DNA of 64,000 bases from Roseovarius sp. THAF27 (GCF_009363655.1 NZ_CP045393.1:744001-808000), one strand, 5' to 3'; shown: positions 1-8,820, numbered from the stretch's first letter. The notes: generated from the letters alone by a model not told the origin. A program made the numbers and translations.

Positions 1-15
1 CTAAGGAGAATACGA

Positions 16-1386
16 ATGCTTAAGAACGACCAACTGGACCAGTGGGACCGCGAGAACTTTTTCCATCCCTCGACCCACCTGGCGGAATTCGCCCGGGGTG
101 AGGCCCCGCAGCGCATCGTGACCGGCGGCTCCGGCTGCCATATCGAGGATCGCGACGGCAACCGCCTGCTCGACGCCTTTGCCGGGCTCTACTGCGTGAA
201 CGTGGGCTACGGCCGGCCCGAGATTGCCGACGCCATCGCCGAACAGGCGCGCGAGCTGGCCTATTACCACGCCTATGTCGGGCACGGCACCGAGGCCGCG
301 ATCACGCTGGCCAAGATGGTGCTGGACCGCGCGCCGGACCACATGTCGAAAGTCTATTTCGGCCTGTCGGGATCGGACGCCAACGAGACCAACATCAAGC
401 TGGTCTGGTACTACAACAACATCCGCGGGCTTCCGCAGAAGAAAAAGATCATCTCGCGCTGGCGCGGCTATCACGGCTCGGGCCTGATGACCGGCTCTCT
501 GACCGGTCTGCACCTCTTCCACCAGAAGTTCGACCTGCCGCTGGCGCAGGTGCTGCACACCGAAGCGCCCTATTACTATCGCCGCGCCGACGTGAACCAG
601 ACCGAGGAACAATTCGTCGCCCATTGCGTGGCCGAGCTGGAAGCGCTGATCGAACGCGAGGGAGCCGACACCATCGCCGCCTTCATCGGCGAACCCGCCC
701 TGGGCACCGGGGGCCTCGTGCCGCCGCCCGCAGGCTACTGGGCCGCGATCCAGGAGGTGCTGGCCAAGCACGACATCCTGCTCATCGCCGACGAGGTCGT
801 CACCGGCTTTGGCCGCTTGGGCAGCATGATGGGCTCGGACCATTACGGCATCAAGCCCGACATCATCACCATCGCCAAGGGCCTGACCTCGGCCTATGCG
901 CCGCTCTCCGGCTCCATCGTGTCCGACAAGGTCTGGAAAGTGCTGGAGCAAGGCACGGATGAGAACGGTCCCATCGGCCACGGCTGGACCTACTCGGCGC
1001 ACCCCATCGGGGCCGCCGCCGGTGTCGCCAACCTCAAGCTGATCGACGAGTTGAACCTCGTGCAGAACGCGGGCGAGGTGGGCGCCTACTTCAAGAAGGC
1101 GCTGACCGAGGCCGTGGGCGACCATGCCCATGTCGGCGAAGTGCGTGGCGAGGGGCTGCTCTGTGCCGTGGAATTCGTCAAGGACCGCGACGACCGCGTA
1201 TTCTTCGACGCCTCGGAAAAGGTCGGCGCACGGCTGGCCGGTGAACTGGTCAAGGAAGGCGTGATTTCCCGCGCCATGCCGCAGGGCGATATCCTTGGCT
1301 TCGCGCCGCCCTTCTGCATGACCCGCGAAGAGGCCGACGAAGTGGCCACCAAGCTGGGCAAGGTCGTGAAGTCCGTGCTGGGCTAA
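16..1386 (+). CDS. class III aminotransferase (omega-transaminase)
   Basis: PLP-dependent class III aminotransferase of 456 residues that should transfer an amino group from an omega-amino acid or amine to a keto acid, usually pyruvate, in the cytoplasm. Seen: the internal-aldimine lysine in IAKGLTSAY (Lys288), the cofactor-carboxylate motif [11 protein letters not shown] about 30 residues earlier, and the full family length. The ATG at 16 sits behind CTAAGGAG. The overall sequence strongly resembles characterised Ruegeria-type omega-transaminases (from memory). The exact amine donor (taurine, beta-alanine or another) cannot be read from sequence. It ends at a strong terminator and faces soxT, so it is not part of the sox operons. 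Confidence 0.9.
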   Translation: MLKNDQLDQWDRENFFHPSTHLAEFARGEAPQRIVTGGSGCHIEDRDGNRLLDAFAGLYCVNVGYGRPEIADAIAEQARELAYYHAYVGHGTEAAITLAKMVLDRAPDHMSKVYFGLSGSDANETNIKLVWYYNNIRGLPQKKKIISRWRGYHGSGLMTGSLTGLHLFHQKFDLPLAQVLHTEAPYYYRRADVNQTEEQFVAHCVAELEALIEREGADTIAAFIGEPALGTGGLVPPPAGYWAAIQEVLAKHDILLIADEVVTGFGRLGSMMGSDHYGIKPDIITIAKGLTSAYAPLSGSIVSDKVWKVLEQGTDENGPIGHGWTYSAHPIGAAAGVANLKLIDELNLVQNAGEVGAYFKKALTEAVGDHAHVGEVRGEGLLCAVEFVKDRDDRVFFDASEKVGARLAGELVKEGVISRAMPQGDILGFAPPFCMTREEADEVATKLGKVVKSVLG

Positions 1387-1406
1387 GCCCGCCCCGACGC
1401 AGACAC

Positions 1407-1436
1407 AAAGGCCGCGCCATCCCGGCGCGGCCTTTT
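1407..1436 (+). terminator. intrinsic terminator after the aminotransferase
   Basis: Perfect 12-bp GC-rich stem (AAAGGCCGCGCC, 1407-1418, against 1424-1435) with a 5-base loop, ending in TTTT. It lies 20 bases past the aminotransferase stop. It may also serve soxT arriving from the other strand, although the T-run is shorter in that direction. Confidence 0.85.
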
Positions 1437-1455
1437 CGTGTCCACCGCTGTTTCG

Positions 1456-2511
1456 CTACTCCGCCGGCGCGAACCCGGTGATCAGCTGTTTCAGCCCCAG
1501 CGCCGCCCCGGTGAAGATCGCCAGAAACGCCACCGGCGCGGAAAAGGCCAGCACCGAAAAGGCCGAGACCCCCTGTCCGATGCTGCACCCCACCGCCAGG
1601 ATCGCGCCCGGCCCCATCAGGGCCGCGCCGAAGATCTGGCGCTTCAATTCGCGCGGGTCTTCACAGGCTTCCCACCGGAAATGCCCCTTGAAGAGCGACC
1701 CGATGAAGGCGCCCACAACCACGCCCAGTACCGAGCCCACGCTGAACGACAGGCTGTTGCCCGAGGCGGTCATCGCGTAATAGATCGTGTCGCCGATGGG
1801 CGCGGCGAAGGAATGCGTCTCGATCGGTTCGGCCTCGAACCCCGTCATGGCCACCCAGTAGGTGCCGACCCAGCCAAGGATCACGGCGCACCCGACGACA
1901 GCGGCCCAGAACACCATGCCGGGCGAGCGCAACATTCTGGCGCTGGCCAGCGAGACTACCAGGATGCCACCTCCCAGGATCAGTCCGCTCAGCGCGGGGC
2001 CGATGCCCAGCTGCGCCTGGGCCAACTGGCTGAACCCTTGCGGCGAACGCGCGCCTTCCTCGACCGTGAAAAGCCAGACGCGGAAATGGGCCAGCGGCCC
2101 GGACATCACCAGGTAGGCCGACAGCCCCATCACGATCACGATCACGAAAGACCGCAGGTCGCCGCCCCCCAGCCGCGCCAGTGCGCCGTAGCCGCAATTG
2201 CCCGACAGCGCCATGCCATAGCCGAACATCAGCCCGCCGACGATGGTGCCCAAAGGGTTCCAGACCCTATCGAGATACGCGGTGGCGGTTCCGTCCATCA
2301 AGCCTCCGGCCATGGCGAAATGCGTGCCTATGATGGCCACGCCGATGGCGATGCCCCACATGCGGATGCGGCGGTCGTCCGAGGAATAGAGCACGTCCTC
2401 GATTGCGCCCAGCGTGCAGAATCGCCCCAGCCGCGCGGCCAGCCCCAGGGCCAGACCACCCAACAGCCCGATCAAGGCTGCGCTATTGGCTTCGCCCAGA
2501 ACGTCCAGCAT
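1456..2511 (-). CDS. soxT: SoxT, YeeE/YedE-family sulfur permease
   Basis: Polytopic membrane protein of 351 residues in the YeeE/YedE (TsuA-like) family, which imports thiosulfate or related sulfur compounds. Seen: repeated hydrophobic segments and the family's spaced cysteines, RFC at Cys32, GNC at Cys106 and GCSIG at Cys309, which are thought to line the conduction path. It is the last gene of the leftward soxS-soxR-soxT unit, 42 bases after soxR. The soxSRT order matches that described for Pseudaminobacter (from memory). A second, divergent member of this family lies at 15245-16291, so the two may carry different sulfur species or act at different steps. Confidence 0.85.
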   Translation of the reverse strand: MLDVLGEANSAALIGLLGGLALGLAARLGRFCTLGAIEDVLYSSDDRRIRMWGIAIGVAIIGTHFAMAGGLMDGTATAYLDRVWNPLGTIVGGLMFGYGMALSGNCGYGALARLGGGDLRSFVIVIVMGLSAYLVMSGPLAHFRVWLFTVEEGARSPQGFSQLAQAQLGIGPALSGLILGGGILVVSLASARMLRSPGMVFWAAVVGCAVILGWVGTYWVAMTGFEAEPIETHSFAAPIGDTIYYAMTASGNSLSFSVGSVLGVVVGAFIGSLFKGHFRWEACEDPRELKRQIFGAALMGPGAILAVGCSIGQGVSAFSVLAFSAPVAFLAIFTGAALGLKQLITGFAPAE

Positions 2512-2553
2512 CTTGGTTCCCGTTTAACGACCGGAACCTCTCCTCAATCCCGG

Positions 2554-2934
2554 TCAGTCTTCCCTGCAAAAGAGGTCATAGACGACCTCCATGATTTGCC
2601 GCGGTCTGTCGTCTGTCAAGCTGTAGTAGATCGCCTTGCCCTCGCGCCGGGGCGTCACCAATCCTTCCAGCCGAAGCCGGGTCAGCTGCTGCGAAACCGC
2701 CGCCTGACGCGCCGATAACAGGTCTTCCAGTTCCGTCACCGACTTCTCGCCCGAGGCAAGATGGCACAGGATCATCAGCCGCCCCTCGTGGCTGATCGCC
2801 TTCAGGAAGTTCGACGCCCGCTGGGCGTTTTTCATCATCTTTTCCATGTCCTCGGCGCACATGTTGGCGTCAAGCACCGGCAGCCGCGTTTCGGACTCGG
2901 ATGCGTCGGAAGAATTCTGGGGATCGAGTGTCAT
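2554..2934 (-). CDS. soxR: SoxR, ArsR-family sulfur-responsive repressor
   Basis: Winged-helix ArsR/SmtB repressor of 126 residues that controls the sox genes. Seen: the core from NFLKAISHEGRLMILCHL through the recognition helix ARQAAVSQQLTRLRLEGLV and the wing, plus three cysteines (26, 57, 123). Cys57 and Cys123 are 66 residues apart, the same spacing as the sensing pair of SqrR (41/107) and BigR (42/108). A tetrasulfide- or disulfide-forming persulfide sensor is therefore likely. It starts 8 bases after the soxS stop, so the two are cotranscribed. Its probable targets are the ATTC-N8-GAAT sites annotated here, including the one in its own promoter region. Confidence 0.93.
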   Translation of the reverse strand: MTLDPQNSSDASESETRLPVLDANMCAEDMEKMMKNAQRASNFLKAISHEGRLMILCHLASGEKSVTELEDLLSARQAAVSQQLTRLRLEGLVTPRREGKAIYYSLTDDRPRQIMEVVYDLFCRED

Positions 2935-2942
2935 GGGTTTCG

Positions 2943-3311
2943 TCAGCCTGTTTTTTCGAGGTCGATGCGCGCCTCTTCCAGCATCTTGCCGAGCAGACCC
3001 CAGAAAAAATCCTCTCCGGGATATCCTTCGATCCGGCCCAGCTCGGTGCCGTCCCGGACGAGGATGAATGTCGGCGTAAATCGGACGCGCCGGACGAATT
3101 CGACATCCGGCGTTTCATAGTAAAGCTCGTAGCGGCGCAAAGGGGCCGCTTGTCCTTCGGGGGTTTTCGGATACTTCGCCGAAACCTCCTTGTTCCATTG
3201 GGCGCACCAGTAACACCCCTCTTCCTCGGCCATGAGTAGATAGGTCTCTGCCAGCAGAGGCGCCGGAAGCCAGGTCAGGAAAACCAGCAGGAATGCTCTG
3301 ATCGCTGCCAC
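2943..3311 (-). CDS. soxS: SoxS, periplasmic thioredoxin
   Basis: Small exported thioredoxin-fold protein of 122 residues. Seen: an N-terminal hydrophobic signal segment (about 1-21), the redox motif CYWC (Cys33-Cys36) and a cis-proline region FTPTF. In Paracoccus SoxS keeps SoxY in its active reduced form and is needed for full sox induction. It is the first gene of the leftward soxSRT unit and is divergent from soxV across 81 bases that hold an AT-rich palindrome. Its length and context match SoxS better than SoxW, which is longer and encoded at 4151. Confidence 0.9.
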   Translation of the reverse strand: MAAIRAFLLVFLTWLPAPLLAETYLLMAEEEGCYWCAQWNKEVSAKYPKTPEGQAAPLRRYELYYETPDVEFVRRVRFTPTFILVRDGTELGRIEGYPGEDFFWGLLGKMLEEARIDLEKTG

Positions 3312-3348
3312 GTGAAACTCCGATTGACGGCTTGCTAAAACCGATCAT

Positions 3349-3367
3349 AATCTAATATTCGAATATT
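3349..3367. promoter_or_regulatory. candidate SoxR operator, soxS/soxV divergent promoter
   Basis: A perfect 14-bp palindrome AATATTCGAATATT occupies 3354-3367. Overlapping it, AATC-N8-GAAT (3349-3364) matches the ATTC-N8-GAAT pattern with one mismatch. It sits between the divergent soxS and soxV starts. SoxR is known to bind this intergenic region in Paracoccus; the base-level assignment is inference. Confidence 0.6.
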
Positions 3368-3392
3368 TCAAGAAAATGCGGTGGATCTGAGA

Positions 3393-4133
3393 ATGTTTGA
3401 CGTAACGATCTACGGGGCGTTGATTGCAGGGTTGTTGTCGTTCCTGTCGCCCTGCATCCTGCCGATCGTGCCATTCTACCTCAGCTACCTGGCGGGCGTG
3501 GGCATGAACCAGATCACGGCAGAGGCCGAGATTTGCCGCGGGGTGCGTGTGCGCGCCTTTCTCGCGGCGTGTTTCTTCGCGCTCGGCGTGATCACGGTCT
3601 TCGTCGGGCTGGGCGCCTCGGCGACCGCCTTCGGCCAGCTGGTGCAGGATTATTTCGACATCCTGCGCTGGGTCGCGGCGGCGATCATCATCGCGATGGG
3701 CCTGCATTTCCTCGGCGTCGTTCGGATCGGCATCCTGTACCGCCAGTTCCGCGCGGATGCGGGCGACACCAGCAACGTGGGTCTTGCCGGCGCCTTCGTC
3801 ATCGGTCTCGCCTTCGCCTTCGGCTGGACGCCCTGCGTGGGCCCCGTGCTGGCGGCGATCCTGTTCACCGCGGCGGGGCAGGACTCCGCCTCGCAGGGCG
3901 CGCTGCTGCTCTTCGTCTACGGCCTCGGCATGACGCTGCCGTTCATCGCGGCGGCGCTCTTCATCGGCCCGTTCATGCGGTTCATGGCGCGGTTCCGCCG
4001 CCACCTTGGCCTGGTTGAAAAGATCATGGGCGCGCTGCTGATCCTGTTCGGCGTACTGATCGCGACCAACTCGGTGAACATCATTGCCCAGTGGATGCTT
4101 GAAAACGTCCCCTGGTTCAGCACAATCGGATAA
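3393..4133 (+). CDS. soxV: SoxV, CcdA-type thiol electron transporter
   Basis: CcdA/DsbD-beta-like inner-membrane protein of 246 residues with about six hydrophobic segments. It passes electrons from cytoplasmic thioredoxin to periplasmic SoxW/SoxS. Seen: the redox cysteines in LSPCILPIVP (Cys21) and GWTPCVGPV (Cys148). I chose the ATG at 3393 because GGTGGA lies 7 bases upstream and the protein then begins MFDVT as in the family. An in-frame GTG at 3381 would add four residues but has a weaker ribosome site. It leads the rightward unit, with soxW 17 bases downstream. Confidence 0.92.
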   Translation: MFDVTIYGALIAGLLSFLSPCILPIVPFYLSYLAGVGMNQITAEAEICRGVRVRAFLAACFFALGVITVFVGLGASATAFGQLVQDYFDILRWVAAAIIIAMGLHFLGVVRIGILYRQFRADAGDTSNVGLAGAFVIGLAFAFGWTPCVGPVLAAILFTAAGQDSASQGALLLFVYGLGMTLPFIAAALFIGPFMRFMARFRRHLGLVEKIMGALLILFGVLIATNSVNIIAQWMLENVPWFSTIG

Positions 4134-4150
4134 ATCGGAGGATTCACCAG

Positions 4151-4702
4151 ATGACCAGATTTTTCGCTTTCGCCTTCGCGGCGCTGATCGCGCTGCCGGT
4201 CTTCGCCGCAGAGATAGGCGACGACGGCCTGCACAAGGCACCCTGGATGCGCGACACCTTCAAGGACCTGGGCGACGACCTCGAAGAGGCGACCGCCGAA
4301 GGCAAGCGCCTGCTCGTCCTGATCGAGCAGCGCGGCTGCATCTACTGCACCAAGATGCACGAGGAGGTGTTCGTCGTCCCCGAGATCAAGCAGTTCATCG
4401 AAGAGAATTACTTCGTGGTGCAGATCAACATGTTCGGCGATGTCGAGGTCACCGATTTCGACGACGAAGCGATGCCCGAGAAAGCGGCCGTGCGCCGCTG
4501 GAATGCCATGTTCACGCCGACGATGATGTTCTTCCCCGAAGAGTCCGACGGCGAGCTGCCCGCCGACGAACTGGCGGTGGTCACGATGCCCGGCGCGTTC
4601 GAGAAGGGGACCACCCTGAACCTGCTGCGCTGGGTCGTCGAAAAGGGCTATGAAACCGATGAACCGTTCCAGAAATACCTGGCACGGAAACTGGCGGAAT
4701 AG
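4151..4702 (+). CDS. soxW: SoxW, periplasmic thioredoxin
   Basis: Exported thioredoxin-like protein of 183 residues, the periplasmic partner of SoxV. Seen: a signal peptide with cleavage likely after VFAA (about residue 20), the redox motif CIYC (Cys63-Cys66) and the cis-proline segment FTPTM. The ATG at 4151 follows TCGGAGG and is 17 bases after soxV. The 146-base gap to soxX carries the clearest SoxR-type site in the window, so soxVW and soxXYZA can probably be transcribed separately. Confidence 0.92.
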   Translation: MTRFFAFAFAALIALPVFAAEIGDDGLHKAPWMRDTFKDLGDDLEEATAEGKRLLVLIEQRGCIYCTKMHEEVFVVPEIKQFIEENYFVVQINMFGDVEVTDFDDEAMPEKAAVRRWNAMFTPTMMFFPEESDGELPADELAVVTMPGAFEKGTTLNLLRWVVEKGYETDEPFQKYLARKLAE

Positions 4703-4768
4703 CCGCGTGAATTGCTGCATGCGCACGGCCATCTGCCGGGTTTTTCTGCGAAAGCGAACAGATTTAAA

Positions 4769-4786
4769 AATTCACTTACTTGAATT
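4769..4786. promoter_or_regulatory. candidate SoxR operator upstream of soxX
   Basis: AATTC-N8-GAATT inverted repeat with an exact ATTC-N8-GAAT core at 4770-4785, in the 146-base soxW/soxX gap and 63 bases before the soxX ATG. SoxR binding to the soxW-soxX region has been reported in Paracoccus; this spacing is the pattern I recall for SqrR-class repressors. Confidence 0.6.
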
Positions 4787-4848
4787 TGTTGTTGCGTGAA
4801 TCGGTTTTGTGTGTGCAAGTATAAGCTAACTGTCATACGGGAGGGCAC

Positions 4849-5322
4849 ATGACACGTTTAACTGCATTTGTATCCGCAACTGCGCTTTTCGCCACCGTTG
4901 CGGCTGCGGAAACCATCGCACCCCAGGATGTAGACTACGTCGATGGTGCGGTTGAAACTTCGCTGACCGGCCAGCCCGGCGACCCCGAGGCGGGCGCCGT
5001 TCTGATGAACAAGGGGGCGGGCAACTGCGTTGCCTGCCACATGATCTCTGACCAGTCGCAGCTTCAGTTCCACGGGGAAATCGGCCCGCCGCTCGACGGC
5101 GTCGCCGACCGCTGGAGCGAGGCGGAGCTGCGCGGTATCGTGGCCAATGCCAAGGTCATGTTCGAAGGCACGATGATGCCGGCCTTCTACAAGGTCGACG
5201 GCTTTACGCGCCTCGGCGACGCCTATACGGGCGAAGCGCATGAGGGCGAGGTCGAACCGCTGCTGACCGGCCAGCAAATCGAGGATGTCGTCGCCTACCT
5301 GATGACGCTCAAGTACGAATAA
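4849..5322 (+). CDS. soxX: SoxX, c-type cytochrome subunit of SoxAX
   Basis: Monohaem cytochrome c subunit (157 residues) of SoxAX, which couples thiosulfate to the SoxY cysteine in the periplasm. Seen: a signal peptide ending near VAAA (residue 20), one haem-binding CVACH (Cys60, Cys63, His64) and a distal methionine in GTMMPAFYK (Met109 or Met110). The ATG at 4849 follows GGGAGG. soxY starts 21 bases after its stop, so soxX heads soxXYZA. Confidence 0.95.
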   Translation: MTRLTAFVSATALFATVAAAETIAPQDVDYVDGAVETSLTGQPGDPEAGAVLMNKGAGNCVACHMISDQSQLQFHGEIGPPLDGVADRWSEAELRGIVANAKVMFEGTMMPAFYKVDGFTRLGDAYTGEAHEGEVEPLLTGQQIEDVVAYLMTLKYE

Positions 5323-5343
5323 CTCAGATACCTGGAGGACAAG

Positions 5344-5766
5344 ATGGAACTGAATCGCCGAAAGATGCTGGTGCTCGGCACCGCAGGCGCAGCCGTGACG
5401 GCCTTCGGCGCGCTGCCGGCCTTCGCGTCGGCCACCGAAGATGCAATCGCGAAATTCACCGGCGGTGCCGACGTGGGCGAGGGCGGTGTCGAACTGACCG
5501 CGCCTGAAATCGCCGAGAACGGCAACACCGTGCCGATCGAGGTCAGCGCCCCGGGCGCCGTCGCCATTTCGATCTTTGCCGATGGCAACCCGACGCCGCC
5601 CGTGGCCACGTTCAAGTTCGGTCCGCTGGCCGCGTCGCAATTCGCGTCCACCCGGATCCGCCTTGCCGGCACGCAGAACGTCATCGCCGTCGCCGAGATG
5701 GAAGACGGCTCGTTCAAGCAGGCATCGGCAAACGTCAAGGTCACCATCGGCGGCTGCGGCGGCTGA
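5344..5766 (+). CDS. soxY: SoxY, sulfur-carrier subunit
   Basis: Carrier subunit of 140 residues whose C-terminal swinging arm holds the sulfur substrate as it moves among SoxAX, SoxB and SoxCD. Seen: a Tat-type N-terminus with NRRKMLVLG (Arg5-Arg6) and the diagnostic terminal GGCGG, with Cys138 third from the end. The start at 5344 follows GGAGG. It lies 23 bases ahead of soxZ, its structural partner. Confidence 0.96.
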   Translation: MELNRRKMLVLGTAGAAVTAFGALPAFASATEDAIAKFTGGADVGEGGVELTAPEIAENGNTVPIEVSAPGAVAISIFADGNPTPPVATFKFGPLAASQFASTRIRLAGTQNVIAVAEMEDGSFKQASANVKVTIGGCGG

Positions 5767-5789
5767 ACAGAGGACAAGGAGAACAGAAC

Positions 5790-6119
5790 ATGGCCGAAGG
5801 TGTAAAACCCCGCGTCAAGGTCCCGAAAAAGGCAAGCGCCGGTGAGACGATCACCATCAAGACGCTGATCAGCCACCAGATGGAAAGCGGTCAGCGCAAG
5901 GACGATGACGGCAACGTCATCCCGCGCTCGATCATCAACCGCTTCGTTGTCGATTTCAACGGCGAGAACGTGATCGACGTCCAGATGGAACCGGCGATCT
6001 CGACCAACCCGTTCTTCGAGTTCGAGGCGACCGTGCCCGAAACCGGCGACTTCAAGTTCACCTGGTACGACGATGACGGCTCCGTCTATGAGGAAACTCA
6101 GACGGTTACGGTCGGATAA
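5790..6119 (+). CDS. soxZ: SoxZ, partner subunit of SoxY
   Basis: All-beta partner of SoxY, 109 residues. It has no signal peptide of its own, and the family is known to be exported folded with SoxY through the Tat system. Seen: the conserved start KPRVKVPKKASAGETITIKT and a length typical of SoxZ, with a ribosome site AAGGAG ahead of the ATG at 5790. soxA follows after 28 bases. Confidence 0.96.
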   Translation: MAEGVKPRVKVPKKASAGETITIKTLISHQMESGQRKDDDGNVIPRSIINRFVVDFNGENVIDVQMEPAISTNPFFEFEATVPETGDFKFTWYDDDGSVYEETQTVTVG

Positions 6120-6147
6120 GGCGCCGCGGAGCGTCAGGGAGTATAAC

Positions 6148-7008
6148 ATGACAAAAGCGACTGTAACGGGTGGACGTTTGATCATGGCAGCAGCCGCCAG
6201 CGCGTTCGCGCTGGCCGCCTATGCCGGACCCGACGAAGACGAACTGGTGGTCAACGAAGATATCGAGATGGTCACCAAGACCGACGCGCCGGATCATGTC
6301 GACGCTTTCGACACGATCTATTCGGGCTGGCGCTTCCGCTCGGACGAGACGCAGGCGGTGCAAACGGACGATTTCGACAACCCGGCGATGCTCTGGGTGG
6401 AACAGGCGCGTGAGGTCTGGAACACGGCGGAAGGGTCCGAGGGCAAGTCCTGCGCATCGTGCCACAACGACGTCGACAGCATGGCCGGCGTCAAGGCCGT
6501 CTATCCCAAGTGGAACGAGGATGCCGGCGAAGTTCGCACGATCGAGATGCAGATCAACGACTGCCGCGAAAACCGCATGGGCGCCGAGCCGTGGAAATAC
6601 GCCGGTGGCGACATGACCAACATGTCGGCGCTGCTGGCCTCGGTGTCGCGCGGTATGCCCGTGAACGTGGCAATCGACGGTCCGGCCCAGTCCACCTGGG
6701 AAAAGGGCAAGGAGATCTACTATACCCGCTACGGTCAGTTGGAACTTAGCTGCGCCAATTGTCACGAAGACAATTATGGCAACATGATCCGCGCCGACCA
6801 TCTCAGCCAGGGCCAGATCAACGGCTTTCCGACCTACCGACTGAAGAACACCAAGCTGAACGCCGTGCATGCCCGCTTCAAGGGCTGCATCCGCGACACC
6901 CGGGCACACACATTCTCGCCCGGCAGCCCGGAGTTCGTGGCGCTTGAGCTTTACGTCGCCTCGCGCGGCAACGGCCTCAGCGTCGAAGGACCGTCGGTCC
7001 GCAACTGA
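6148..7008 (+). CDS. soxA: SoxA, dihaem c-type cytochrome
   Basis: Catalytic subunit of SoxAX, 286 residues from the ATG at 6148 (AGGGAG lies just upstream; the frame stays open further upstream but that part overlaps soxZ). Seen: a signal peptide ending near AAYA, two haem motifs, CASCH (Cys102-His106) and CANCH (Cys202-His206), Cys139 as a likely axial ligand of the first haem, and Cys247 in FKGCIRD, the ligand found as a persulfide at the active-site haem. Two CXXCH motifs place it with dihaem SoxA as in Paracoccus and Rhodovulum. A terminator follows immediately. Confidence 0.96.
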   Translation: MTKATVTGGRLIMAAAASAFALAAYAGPDEDELVVNEDIEMVTKTDAPDHVDAFDTIYSGWRFRSDETQAVQTDDFDNPAMLWVEQAREVWNTAEGSEGKSCASCHNDVDSMAGVKAVYPKWNEDAGEVRTIEMQINDCRENRMGAEPWKYAGGDMTNMSALLASVSRGMPVNVAIDGPAQSTWEKGKEIYYTRYGQLELSCANCHEDNYGNMIRADHLSQGQINGFPTYRLKNTKLNAVHARFKGCIRDTRAHTFSPGSPEFVALELYVASRGNGLSVEGPSVRN

Positions 7009-7017
7009 ACTCAATTC

Positions 7018-7047
7018 AAGGCTCCGTCGCACAGGCGGGGCCTTTTT
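7018..7047 (+). terminator. terminator between soxA and soxB
   Basis: Nine-bp stem AAGGCTCCG (7018-7026) against CGGGGCCTT (7036-7044), with one G-T pair and a 9-base loop, running into TTTTT (7043-7047). It lies just past the soxA stop, so soxXYZA can end here and soxB may need its own promoter or read-through. Confidence 0.75.
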
Positions 7048-7059
7048 CATCTGCGCTAC

Positions 7060-7075
7060 ATTCAAATATGCGCAT
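7060..7075. promoter_or_regulatory. possible SoxR-type site upstream of soxB
   Basis: ATTC-N8-GCAT, one base from ATTC-N8-GAAT, overlapping the palindrome ATATGCGCATAT (7067-7078). It sits between the soxA terminator and the soxB ATG (7098). It is weaker than the other sites and assigned by pattern only. Confidence 0.35.
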
Positions 7076-7097
7076 ATGTCTTGAAGGATGAGCACTC

Positions 7098-8795
7098 ATG
7101 ATTTCGCGCAGGGATTTCCTACAGGTCGGCATGGCGGCATCGGCGCTCGTCGGAGCCTCGGGCTTTGGCAACTGGGCCAGGCTGGCCGCGCAACAGTCGC
7201 TGACCCAGGACCAGCTCTTGCAGTTCGACACGTTCGGCAACGTGTCCCTGATCCACGTCACCGACATCCACGCGCAGCTGAAGCCGATCTATTTCCGCGA
7301 ACCCTCGGTCAATATCGGCGTGGGCGAGAACAAGGGCGAGGTGCCCCATGTCACCGGCGCCGATTTCCGCCGCCTCTACGGGATCGAGGACGGCAGCCCC
7401 AGCCATTACGCGCTCAGCAGCGGCGATTTCACGTCGCTGGCCCGTGAATACGGCCGCGTCGGCGGGCTGGACCGCGTCGCGACCGTCATCAACGCCATCC
7501 GCGCCGACCGCCCCGACGCCATCCTGCTGGATGGTGGCGACACGTGGCACGGCTCCTACACCTGCTATCACACCCAGGGCCAGGACATGGTCAACGTGAT
7601 GAACGCGCTCAAACCCGATGCGATGACATTCCACTGGGAATTCACGCTGGGGTCCGATCGCGTGGCCGAGCTCGTCTCCTCTCTCCCGTTTGCCGCGCTC
7701 GGCCAGAATATCTTCGACGCCGAGTGGGACGAACCCACCGATCTCTTCCCGCCCTACACGATGTTCGAACGCGGCGGCACCAAGATCGCGGTGATCGGGC
7801 AGGCGTTCCCCTACATGCCCATCGCCAACCCCGGCTGGATGTTCCCGGAATACGCCTTCGGCATCCGGGACGAGCATATGCAGGAAATCGTCGATCAGGT
7901 CCGCAGCGAGGGCGCGGAATGTGTCGTCGTGCTCAGCCATAACGGCTTTGACGTGGACAAGAAGATGGCGACCGTGGTCAGCGGCATCGACGTGATCCTG
8001 TCGGGTCACACCCACGATGCGCTGCCGGAACCTGTCCTGTCGGGCGAGACGCTGATCATCGCCTCGGGCAGCAACGGCAAGTTCGTCAGCCGCGTCGACC
8101 TCGATATCCGCGATGGCCGGATGATGGGCTACCGCCACAAGCTGATCCCGATCTTCTCGGACGTGATCGAACCCGACGCGGAAATGACAGCACTGATCGA
8201 CGAACAGCGCGCGCCTTACGAAGAGCAACTGTCGGAGGTGATCGGCCAGACCGAAAGCCTGCTCTATCGTCGCGGCAACTTCAACGGCAGCTGGGACGAC
8301 CTCATTTGCGACGCACTCCTGTCCGAGCGGGACGCCGAAATCGCGCTAAGCCCCGGCGTGCGCTGGGGCCCGTCCCTGATCCCCGGTCAGGACATCACCC
8401 GAGAGGATATCTGGAACGTCACCTCCATGACCTATGGCGAGGCCTATCGCACGGAAATGACCGGCGAATTCCTCAAGGTCGTGCTGGAAGACGTGGCCGA
8501 CAACATCTTCAACCCCGACCCCTATTACCAGCAGGGCGGCGACATGGTCCGCACCGGCGGCCTTGGCTACAGCATCGACGTCAGCAAGCCGCAGGGCGAG
8601 CGGATCAGCAACATGACCCTGCTCAAGACGGGCGAGCCGATCGACCCGTCGCGCAACTACGTCATCGCCGGCTGGGCCTCGGTCAACGAGGGCACGGAAG
8701 GGCCGCAGATCTGGGACGTGGTCGAAAGCCACATCAGGAAAATGGGCACCGTCACGGTGCAGGAAAACGACAGCGTCGAAGTGACGGGCGTCTGA
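7098..8795 (+). CDS. soxB: SoxB, dimanganese thiosulfohydrolase
   Basis: Periplasmic hydrolase of 565 residues that releases sulfate from the SoxY-bound thiosulfonate. Seen: a Tat signal (SRRDFLQVG, residues 3-11) and the binuclear-metal motifs of the 5'-nucleotidase/calcineurin-like fold: HVTDIHAQ (Asp56, His58), DGGDTWHG (Asp148), the histidine near 179 in FHWEFT, and LSGHTHD in the second half. Its length is typical of SoxB. It begins a soxBCDEF run that follows a terminator. Confidence 0.96.
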   Translation: MISRRDFLQVGMAASALVGASGFGNWARLAAQQSLTQDQLLQFDTFGNVSLIHVTDIHAQLKPIYFREPSVNIGVGENKGEVPHVTGADFRRLYGIEDGSPSHYALSSGDFTSLAREYGRVGGLDRVATVINAIRADRPDAILLDGGDTWHGSYTCYHTQGQDMVNVMNALKPDAMTFHWEFTLGSDRVAELVSSLPFAALGQNIFDAEWDEPTDLFPPYTMFERGGTKIAVIGQAFPYMPIANPGWMFPEYAFGIRDEHMQEIVDQVRSEGAECVVVLSHNGFDVDKKMATVVSGIDVILSGHTHDALPEPVLSGETLIIASGSNGKFVSRVDLDIRDGRMMGYRHKLIPIFSDVIEPDAEMTALIDEQRAPYEEQLSEVIGQTESLLYRRGNFNGSWDDLICDALLSERDAEIALSPGVRWGPSLIPGQDITREDIWNVTSMTYGEAYRTEMTGEFLKVVLEDVADNIFNPDPYYQQGGDMVRTGGLGYSIDVSKPQGERISNMTLLKTGEPIDPSRNYVIAGWASVNEGTEGPQIWDVVESHIRKMGTVTVQENDSVEVTGV

Positions 8796-8820
8796 GCATT
8801 CATCAAGGGAGCGTTCAGCC

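Noticed and set aside
6073..6147. N-terminal extension of SoxA
   Set aside because: It overlaps soxZ and has no signal peptide; the ATG at 6148 begins directly with one and has a ribosome site.
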